Shown here: in pieces, positions 35,801-44,307 of the stretch | Layout: each line of letters begins with the position of its first letter | Numbering within the stretch: the first letter of the stretch is position 1 | Source of the DNA: Closterium sp. NIES-65 | Lineage: Eukaryota; Streptophyta; Zygnematophyceae; Desmidiales; Closteriaceae | NCBI GenBank assembly: GCA_948144175.1 | Contig: CANXME010002275.1 | Location: forward strand, 2,794,001-2,858,000 | DNA: 64,000 nucleotides | Reading direction: 5' to 3' | Program-made: the position numbers and the translations under genes | Notes under the pieces: generated by a model | What the model was told of the DNA's origin: nothing | Databases searched by the model: none | What the model saw: only the letters and a program-made list of their open reading frames with translations

Positions 35801-38800
35801 CTCATGCTCTCCACCCTTTTCATCCCCGCACCCCGTCCACGCTTTTGAGTCGACTCAAAAGCACTTTCTCTTCCTCATGCTCTCCACCCTTTTCATCCCC
35901 GCACCCCGTCCACGCTTTTGAGTCGACTCAAAAGCACTTCCTCTTCCTCATGCTCTCCACCCTTTTCATCCCCGCACCCCGTCCACGCTTTTGAGTCGAC
36001 TCAAAAGCACTTCCTCTTCCTCATGCTCTCCACCCTTTTCATCCCCGCACCCCGTCCACGCTTTTGAGTCGACTCAAAAGCACTTCCTCTTCCTCATGCT
36101 CTCCACCCTTTTCATCCCCGCACCCCGTCCACGCTTTTGAGTCGACTCAAAAGCACTTTCTCTTCCTCATGCTCTCCACCCTTTTCATCCCCGCACCCCG
36201 TCCACGCTTTTGAGTCGACTCAAAAGCACTTCCTCTTCCTCATGCTCTCCACCCTTTTCATCCCCGCACCCCGTCCACGCTTTTGAGTCGACTCAAAAGC
36301 ACTTCCTCTTCCTCATGCTCTCCACCCTTTTCATCCCCGCACCCCGTCCACGCTTTTGAGTCGACTCAAAAGCACTTCCTCTTCCTCATGCTCTCCACTC
36401 TTTTCATCCCCGCACCCCGTCCACGCTTTTGAGTCGACTCAAAAGCACTTCCTCTTCCTCATGCTCTCCACCCTTTTCATCCCTGCACCCCGTCCACGCT
36501 TTTGAGTCGACTCAAAAGCACTTTCTCTTCCTCATGCTCTCCACCCTTTTCATCCCCGCACCCCGTCCACGCTTTTGAGTCGACTCAAAAGCACTTTCTC
36601 TTCCTCATGCTCTCCACCCTTTTCATCCCCGCACCCCGTCCACGCTTTTGAGTCGACTCAAAAGCACTTCCTCTTCCTCATGCTCTCCACCCTTTTCATC
36701 CCCGCACCCCGTCCACGCTTTTGAGTCGACTCAAAAGCACTTTCTCTTCCTCATGCTCTCCACCCTTTTCATCCCCGCACCCCGTCCACGCTTTTGAGTC
36801 GACTCAAAAGCACTTCCTCTTCCTCATGCTCTCCACCCTTTTCATCCCCGCACCCCGTCCACGCTTTTGAGTCGACTCAAAAGCACTTTCTCTTCCTCAT
36901 GCTCTCCACCCTTTTCATCCCCGCACCCCGTCCACGCTTTTGAGTCGACTCAAAAGCACTTCCTCTTCCTCATGCTCTCCACCCTTTTCATCCCCGCACC
37001 CCGTCCACGCTTTTGAGTCGACTCAAAAGCACTTTCTCTTCCTCATGCTCTCCACCCTTTTCATCCCCGCACCCCGTCCACGCTTTTGAGTCGACTCAAA
37101 AGCACTTCCTCTTCCTCATGCTCTCCACCCTTTTCATCCCCGCACCCCGTCCACGCTTTTGAGTCGACTCAAAAGCACTTTCTCTTCCTCATGCTCTCCA
37201 CCCTTTTCATCCCCGCACCCCGTCCACGCTTTTGAGTCGACTCAAAAGCACTTCCTCTTCCTCATGCTCTCCACCCTTTTCATCCCCGCACCCCGTCCAC
37301 GCTTTTGAGTCGACTCAAAAGCACTTCCTCTTCCTCATGCTCTCCACCCTTTTCATCCCCGCACCCCGTCCACGCTTTTGAGTCGACTCAAAAGCACTTC
37401 CTCTTCCTCATGCTCTCCACCCTTTTCATCCCCGCACCCCGTCCACGCTTTTGAGTCGACTCAAAAGCACTTCCTCTTCCTCATGCTCTCCACTCTTTTC
37501 ATCCCCGCACCCCGTCCACGCTTTTGAGTCGACTCAAAAGCACTTCCTCTTCCTCATGCTCTCCACCCTTTTCATCCCCGCACCCCGTCCACGCTTTTGA
37601 GTCGACTCAAAAGCACTTTCTCTTCCTCATGCTCTCCACCCTTTTCATCCCCGCACCCCGTCCACGCTTTTGAGTCGACTCAAAAGCACTTTCTCTTCCT
37701 CATGCTCTCCACCCTTTTCATCCCCGCACCCCGTCCACGCTTTTGAGTCGACTCAAAAGCACTTCCTCTTCCTCATGCTCTCCACCCTTTTCATCCCTGC
37801 ACCCCGTCCACGCTTTTGAGTCGACTCAAAAGCACTTTCTCTTCCTCATGCTCTCCACCCTTTTCATCCCCGCACCCCGTCCACGCTTTTGAGTCGACTC
37901 AAAAGCACTTTCTCTTCCTCATGCTCTCCACCCTTTTCATCCCCGCACCCCGTCCACGCTTTTGAGTCGACTCAAAAGCACTTCCTCTTCCTCATGCTCT
38001 CCACCCTTTTCATCCCCGCACCCCGTCCACGCTTTTGAGTCGACTCAAAAGCACTTTCTCTTCCTCATGCTCTCCACCCTTTTCATCCCCGCACCCCGTC
38101 CACGCTTTTGAGTCGACTCAAAAGCACTTCCTCTTCCTCATGCTCTCCACCCTTTTCATCCCCGCACCCCGTCCACGCTTTTGAGTCGACTCAAAAGCAC
38201 TTTCTCTTCCTCATGCTCTCCACCCTTTTCATCCCCGCACCCCGTCCACGCTTTTGAGTCGACTCAAAAGCACTTCCTCTTCCTCATGCTCTCCACCCTT
38301 TTCATCCCCGCACCCCGTCCACGCTTTTGAGTCGACTCAAAAGCACTTTCTCTTCCTCATGCTCTCCACCCTTTTCATCCCCGCACCCCGTCCACGCTTT
38401 TGAGTCGACTCAAAAGCACTTCCTCTTCCTCATGCTCTCCACCCTTTTCATCCCCGCACCCCGTCCACGCTTTTGAGTCGACTCAAAAGCACTTTCTCTT
38501 CCTCATGCTCTCCACCCTTTTCATCCCCGCACCCCGTCCACGCTTTTGAGTCGACTCAAAAGCACTTCCTCTTCCTCATGCTCTCCACCCTTTTCATCCC
38601 CGCACCCCGTCCACGCTTTTGAGTCGACTCAAAAGCACTTCCTCTTCCTCATGCTCTCCACCCTTTTCATCCCCGCACCCCGTCCACGCTTTTGAGTCGA
38701 CTCAAAAGCACTTCCTCTTCCTCATGCTCTCCACCCTTTTCATCCCCGCACCCCGTCCACGCTTTTGAGTCGACTCAAAAGCACTTCCTCTTCCTCATGC

Positions 38801-41800
38801 TCTCCACTCTTTTCATCCCCGCACCCCGTCCACGCTTTTGAGTCGACTCAAAAGCACTTCCTCTTCCTCATGCTCTCCACCCTTTTCATCCCCGCACCCC
38901 GTCCACGCTTTTGAGTCGACTCAAAAGCACTTTCTCTTCCTCATGCTCTCCACCCTTTTCATCCCCGCACCCCGTCCACGCTTTTGAGTCGACTCAAAAG
39001 CACTTTCTCTTCCTCATGCTCTCCACCCTTTTCATCCCCGCACCCCGTCCACGCTTTTGAGTCGACTCAAAAGCACTTCCTCTTCCTCATGCTCTCCACC
39101 CTTTTCATCCCCGCACCCCGTCCACGCTTTTGAGTCGACTCAAAAGCACTTTCTCTTCCTCATGCTCTCCACCCTTTTCATCCCCGCACCCCGTCCACGC
39201 TTTTGAGTCGACTCAAAAGCACTTCCTCTTCCTCATGCTCTCCACCCTTTTCATCCCCGCACCCCGTCCACGCTTTTGAGTCGACTCAAAAGCACTTTCT
39301 CTTCCTCATGCTCTCCACCCTTTTCATCCCCGCACCCCGTCCACGCTTTTGAGTCGACTCAAAAGCACTTCCTCTTCCTCATGCTCTCCACCCTTTTCAT
39401 CCCCGCACCCCGTCCACGCTTTTGAGTCGACTCAAAAGCACTTTCTCTTCCTCATGCTCTCCACCCTTTTCATCCCCGCACCCCGTCCACGCTTTTGAGT
39501 CGACTCAAAAGCACTTCCTCTTCCTCATGCTCTCCACCCTTTTCATCCCCGCACCCCGTCCACGCTTTTGAGTCGACTCAAAAGCACTTTCTCTTCCTCA
39601 TGCTCTCCACCCTTTTCATCCCCGCACCCCGTCCACGCTTTTGAGTCGACTCAAAAGCACTTCCTCTTCCTCATGCTCTCCACCCTTTTCATCCCCGCAC
39701 CCCGTCCACGCTTTGAGTCGACTCAAAAGCACTTCCTCTTCCTCATGCTCTCCACCCTTTTCATCCCCGCACCCCGTCCACGCTTTTGAGTCGACTCAAA
39801 AGCACTTTCTCTTCCTCATGCTCTCCACCCTTTTCATCCCCGCACCCCGTCCACGCTTTTGAGTCGACTCAAAAGCACTTCCTCTTCCTTATGCTCTCCA
39901 CCCTTTTCATCCCCGCACCCCGTCCACGCTCCTACCTTTCTGCACTATTTGCCCTTCCCCCCTGATGTCAACAGCCTTGCCTCTCCCCCCATTCTCCTGC
40001 CTTGCCCATCAGCAGCAACCCCTCAGGCGGTAGTAAGGACGGCAGCCGCAGCAGCAGCGCCAGCAACGCCCACCGCGCCACGCTCCCCATGGGCTCTGCG
40101 CCACCACCGCTGCACCGCACGTCTGAGCCGCCCCCGCCCTCCCACACCCAGCCCTCCACACCCCTGCTCTTCGCCCCGCCTCCCCCCCTCCCACCCACCA
40201 TGCAACTCGCCCCGCCCTCCCAGCCCGTGCAGCAGCAGTTGCAAGGGCAGCACAAGAGAGGCTCAGGGCTGGGGCTGGTGCACAAAGGGGATGAGGGAGA
40301 GAGTGAGGATGGGCAGGGGGAGGGGCAAGGAGAGGGGCGGGAGGAGGTGAGTGGGTTTGGCGCGAGCTGCCTGTCCCCGCCGGGCAGCATTGGCCGCTGG
40401 ACGCTGCAGGGTAAGCCGCCCCCGCCCATGGCCCTCTTTATGGACGGGGGGAGTGGCGTGACGTCCGCACGGGATAGTTTGGCATCAGGAAGAGGCAGTG
40501 CCACGTCAGCGAGGGGCGGAGGGGAGGTGCAGCATGTGGGTGCGTTGCAGTCGCTGTGTGGCAGTGTGCGGGCGAGCAGGGCAGGGGAGACTGCCAGCAA
40601 ACACCGATATGTGAGCACACCGGGTCCCACCTCTCCCACACCGGGTCCCACCTCTCCCTCTCCTCCCCACCTCTCCCTCTCCTCCCCACCTCTCCCTCTC
40701 CTCCCCACCTCTCCCTCTCCTCCCACCTCTCCCTCTCCTTCCCACTTCCCCATCTCCTCCCCACCTCTCCCTCTCCTCTCCACCTCTCCCTCTCCTCCCC
40801 ACCTCTTCCTCTCCTCTCCGCTGCCCCTCCTTCCCTTGCTCCCAACCTGTCCCTCTCAATTCCACCTGTCCCTCTCATTTCCACCAATCCTTCTGCTTCC
40901 CATCGTTCATTTGTCACTCTCCTACTCGTATCGCCCACCAGAGTCCTATCCCTTGCCTTACAATCATTGCTCCTTTTCCACAAAGAGCTATTCTCCCACG
41001 TTTCCCTTCCGTTGATCCCTCTCTTGCACTTGTCGCTCTCCTTGTGCCAATCCATCTCTTTTTCGCTTCCCCTCCATTTCCGTTCTCCACCTACTCGCTC
41101 ATTCGTTCTCCACCTACTCGCTCATTCGTTCTCCACCTACTCGCTCATTCGTTCTCCACCTACTCGCTCATTCGTTCTCCACCTACTCGCTCATTCGTTC
41201 TGCTCATCTGCTATACCCCATCTCCATCCTCTCCCTCTCCTCCCCCATTTCATCCCATGGCTCCGCCTGCCTTGTGCCCCTCCCATCCTTCCGTCCCACC
41301 CTGCGAATCAACCCCATCCTTTTCTCCAGCTTCAGACCCACACCTCCCTCACTCTGCCTCCTCAAACTCTGCTCCATCCCCCCATCCCGCATCCCCCCAT
41401 CCCGCATCCCCCCATCCCGCATCCCCCCATTCCCCCATCCCCCCATTTCCCCATCCCCCCATCCCCCATCCCGCCATCCGCCCACCCCCCAGGCGTCCCC
41501 CATCCGCGCGGAGGACCTGGAGTGCCCGGTGCCGCTGGCAGCGCTGGCGAGGAGTCTGCAGCACACGCCGCTCAGTGGGGACGAGGTCGACGTGCTTCCC
41601 CCGCCCTCGCCCCACCGCACCTCTTGCACTCCCAGCGGCGCCCAGGGCACCGGTGGCAGCAGCAGCACTGCTCTCACCGCGTCCACAGCAGCCAGCAGCA
41701 CGAGCGGCAACAGCGGGTCTCCTTCCCCTCACATGAGTGGCTGCATGGATTGTGGGCGGTGGAGCATGCACCACAACCCCATGGCTGCCCGCGGCCTCAC

Positions 41801-42659
41801 ATGTGAGGCGCCTCCCAGCAGGTTCGGTGTGCCTGGAGTTACTGCGAGTGGGGAACACGTGGCAGAGAGTGCTGTGGTCAAACCTGCACCTGCCACTACC
41901 ACTGAACCTGCTGATGCTGATGATGCTGTCACTGGTGGTGCAGGCGAGGGCGCGTGGGAGGAGGAGGTGCAGCAGGAGGTGAGGGTGCTGGAGGCGAGTG
42001 AGAGGGAGCAGCAGCAGGCCGTGGCACAGCTGGAGCAGTACGTGGAGGAGGTGGGGGAGGGGAGGGGCGAGGAGAGGGAGGGAGGTGCATGCGTTGAGGA
42101 GGTGGAGGGAGGAGAGGAGTGTGGAGGGAGAGGCAATGCGGTGGGGGCTGGCACAGAGGGGAGGGAGGACGCAGAGGGGAAGGGAAAGGGCCAAGGGCAG
42201 GAGTGTGAATCAGTGAGTGAGGCAGTGGGGGTTGGGGCGAAGTTGAGGCAAGGAGGGAGCAGCGAGGCGTGCAGCGGTGGTGAGGCGCGTGCTGTGCGTG
42301 CGAGTGTGAGTGGCGGTGGTGGCGGGATGAGCAGCGGTCACAGCAGACAGGCCGAGCGACAAGTGGGGAAGGGAGAGATCTGTGACGGGGAATGGAGCCG
42401 CGAGACCACTGCTGGGGACTGCGACACGGATGGGGGTGAGGGGGAGGACGGAGAGGAGGGGGGAGGTGAGGTGGTGGAGGGGAGGGGAGTGAGGGCGTGG
42501 GTGGTGGCGACGGTGACAGCATTGGAGAGGGCGGTGGAGGGGGTGTTGCAGATGGTGCTGCTGGCTGCCGTGGTGCTGCTGCTGGCCGTGCTGGGGGGCA
42601 GGCTGGCAGCCGTGGTGCACACTGAGGGTGGCGATGTCCATGACTTCGTGCCCACCTAG
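25276..42659 (+). CDS. SINE1-like KASH protein of the nuclear envelope, 11 exons, 1652 aa
   Basis: Exons: 25276-25364, 25482-25579, 25829-26131, 26324-26520, 26918-27043, 27491-27597, about 28066-28183, 28377-29784, 30000-30747, about 40013-40610, 41493-42659. All phases join without a stop. Residues 1-346 resemble the armadillo-type domain of plant SINE1 and TORTIFOLIA1-like proteins (start SPVFRESLEALEDPHTRRGS; later AVSLFAECARTYG and ARCLLALVQAGKWKQ). The middle, about residues 347-1600, is low-complexity and Ser/Gly/Pro-rich. A hydrophobic helix at about 1614-1639 is followed by a 13-residue tail ending DFVPT-stop, the plant KASH signature. Known SINE proteins sit in the outer nuclear membrane, bind SUN proteins through the tail and contact actin through the armadillo domain. 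The intron after exon 4 uses a GC donor. The protein is much longer than Arabidopsis SINE1 (roughly 570-580 aa from memory). Exon 7 start is ambiguous among three in-phase AGs. Confidence 0.85.
26715..26900. repeat. TG microsatellite in intron 4 of the SINE1-like gene
   Basis: TG dinucleotide run interrupted by TTTGTTTG and by TGCGTGTGCACG blocks with an 18-bp-like rhythm. It lies directly upstream of the exon 5 acceptor at 26916-26917. Confidence 0.95.
27170..27412. repeat. 15-bp minisatellite in intron 5, about 16 copies
   Basis: The unit is CCTCTCCACTTGCGT with two C-to-A variants. Pyrimidine-rich on the sense strand. Confidence 0.95.
27584..27639 (+). repeat. 28-bp duplication carrying the exon 6 splice donor
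   Basis: GACGCCATGCGCAG|GTGGGG... (last 14 bases of exon 6 plus the first 14 of the intron) is repeated once in tandem, giving two donors 28 bp apart. Confidence 0.9.
29764..29822 (+). repeat. 29-bp duplication carrying the exon 8 splice donor
   Basis: CATGCGCATCACTCTCTCAG|GTGTGCCCC occurs twice in tandem. Two equal donors lie at 29785 and 29814. Confidence 0.9.
30527..30650 (+). repeat. 27-bp coding minisatellite in exon 9
   Basis: The GGCAGCAGCAGCGGGGCACGCGAG-type unit encodes a nine-residue Gly-Ser-rich EGSSSGAR repeat, about 5 copies, in frame with the predicted protein. Confidence 0.85.
30731..30978 (+). repeat. 41-bp array carrying the exon 9 splice donor, about 6 copies
   Basis: The unit includes the exon end CCCTCTCCGCCCTCAG and the intron start GTCTGTGCCGCGCTAGG (later copies GGCTGTG). 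The array starts at the exon-intron junction and runs towards the 73-bp satellite. Confidence 0.92.
31008..39930. repeat. 73-bp satellite array in intron 9, about 122 copies
   Basis: Head-to-tail units of 73 bp, most differing at only one or two positions (recurrent CTTCCTCT/CTTTCTCT, CCACCC/CCACTC). Each unit has the perfect 20-bp palindrome CTTTTGAGTCGACTCAAAAG, centred on a SalI site, followed by a CT-rich stretch and TTTTCATCCCCGCACCCCGT. One shortened unit of 36 bp occurs near 33716. One-base deletions (CGCTTTGAG) recur near 33949, 35188 and 39711. Because 73 is not a multiple of 3, no frame stays open beyond about 219 bp, so the array is non-coding and fits an intron. Confidence 0.97.
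40611..41490. repeat. Pyrimidine-rich tandem repeats in intron 10
   Basis: Three blocks: CACCTCTCCCTCTCCTCCC units (40650-40810), a 23-bp ATTCGTTCTCCACCTACTCGCTC unit, about 5 copies (41083-41200), and CCCATCCCGCATCC units (41385-41430) leading into the acceptor at 41491-41492. Confidence 0.9.
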
Positions 42660-42836
42660 CTGGCCTCCTGCTGCCCACCTAGCTGCCCTCCTGCTACCCC
42701 ACGCCCCTCCGCTCCTGCTCAGTGCTCCACTCCCCGCCCTGTCATGCTGCCCCCCTCGCATGCGAGGCCACGAGCAGCCCACCATGTTCATAGTACCGCA
42801 CCTCAGCTGACACACACTGACACCTGATGCAGCCCT

Positions 42837-43010
42837 CATGACAGCACCTGAAAATCAAAGCCCCTGACAGCACCTGAAAACCAAAGCCCCTGACAGCACC
42901 TGAAAACCAAAGCCCCTGACAGCACCTGAAAACCAAAGCCCCTGACAGCACCTGAAAACCAAAGCCCCTGACAGCACCTGAAAACCGAAGTCCCTGAGAG
43001 CACCTGAGAA
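42837..43010. repeat. 25-bp minisatellite downstream of the SINE1-like gene, about 7 copies
   Basis: The unit is CCCCTGACAGCACCTGAAAACCAAAG, located 180 bp after the stop codon and probably in or near the 3' UTR. Confidence 0.9.
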
Positions 43011-43257
43011 ACATTCAAGGACTCCTGCGATGACCACGGCTTGCAATTTTTCCTAATGTGAGGTCCCTCTTTTTGTCGCCGGAACCAGTGTCTGTCAAGG
43101 AACGATGCACCCACAACGCGCCCATCAACTCGCCCATCAACGCAACCATCATGTAGCCATCCAATGCTAACAATACGCCTCACTGCTTGGATCCATGCAC
43201 TCTCTTCTAACCCTCTCATCGTTGTGAAAGCCATCCCCCTTGTTCCTGGTGGCACTG

Positions 43258-43420
43258 GTCTAAGGATTTGCACTTGATTGTAGACACTCTTTAGCGAGTT
43301 CCTTCCGAGGCCTTCACAGCTGCTGGTTCGGCCTACAATTTCGCCCCGAACCACTCGCGAGGCGCCACCGCACCTCTCGGCACTTCGAAACCAAACCGAC
43401 CACCTCGCCTAGCTCGTTTC
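43258..43420 (+). mobile_element. Degenerate relic resembling the element E LTR
   Basis: CTAAGGATTTGCAC..., TTTAGCGAG..., CCGAACCACTCGCGAGGC... and CGCCTAGCTCG appear in the same order as in the 5371 LTR but with heavy divergence. No partner LTR is seen. Confidence 0.5.
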
Positions 43421-43937
43421 TGTTGGAAATAAGAAGTCGCTAGAGCGCAGCGGAAGCTCTAGGAATTAACGACGTCCCTACGGCGGGGCTATTGGTCACT
43501 CAGAGGTAGCTCTCCTGGCTTGTAACGTGGTGCCAAAGCAGCGGCCGAGGGTAGGCCGGACACAAGCTTGAGAATTGTGTAATATGAGCAAGGCATTACA
43601 TTCTGTTATATAGCAAACGCATAGGGCAAACAGTTACCAAAGCGCAACTGTATAACTGTTGCGCTGCGTCGCTTGGGTTGCCTTGTTACAGTCGCGACTT
43701 TTCAGCTTCGGCAAGGGCGCGGTATCCTGCCGCGCCCCACAGGTCAGTTTCGCGTACTGTAGACGATGACTCCTGCTGTCGATTCGACTCTTGAGCTGCC
43801 ACGCGGGTCGCAACCGCTGTGTTCGGTTGCGGCCCGTTGACTCGCCACCAGGTTCAAATTCCTCTTTGTGGCGAGCCCCTGTAAGCACACTTCGAACAGT
43901 GCACTTATAATAAAAGCATACAAACATATTCTCAACA
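43421..43937. mobile_element. Solo LTR, 517 bp
   Basis: Starts TGTTGGAAATAAG and ends TCTCAACA, with a perfect GTTTC target duplication on both sides (43416-43420 and 43938-43942). No internal region or second LTR is present, so it is probably the product of LTR-LTR recombination. Orientation is unclear because both ends look like TGTTG. Confidence 0.85.
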
Positions 43938-43942
43938 GTTTC

Positions 43943-44307
43943 CACATTTTTTAACCTATTATATCATTCGGTAGGTTACAGTAAGAAATTCTGTGTTTTC
44001 CCAACTTTGAGTTCGCTGATAAGTATCCATTCGAGCGAACTGGCAACGCATCAAATAGGAATTGCGTCGGCGCCACTGAAATAGTGCCGAAGCCACCTTG
44101 AAGCGGATCACGCGCACCGACTCGTCTGTCCTAAGGAAAGCCGCAGATTCCGCGTCGGAAGGCCAGAATTGCTGAGCGCCACGAAAAGCTCGTCCATTTC
44201 TGTGAGAGTGTGAGCTGCCTCGCAGCACATGCGGCGCACGCGAATTGCACCCGCTCGCGTCCGCCGTCAGCACCGAGCCTTGCGCGCGCCCCGCTGCGAT
44301 CCGCACC
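43943..44307 (+). promoter_or_regulatory. Upstream region of the glycosylase-like gene
   Basis: No ORF of note. It ends in CCGCACCATGG, a good start context. Promoter assignment is by position only. Confidence 0.3.

Noticed and set aside
33621-39862. Many 61-73 codon ORFs in the satellite
   Set aside because: They reflect three 73-bp units (219 bp) before the same stop recurs; identical ORFs repeat by copying, not selection.
31008-39930. CRISPR array: palindromic repeats at even spacing
   Set aside because: There are no unique spacers; the whole 73-bp unit repeats, and the locus is inside an intron of a eukaryotic gene.
43800-43890. Possible tRNA gene (GGTTCAAATTCC B-box)
   Set aside because: The word sits in a simple hairpin (CTCGCCAC...GTGGCGAG) within the solo LTR; no D-arm, anticodon arm or acceptor stem can be drawn.
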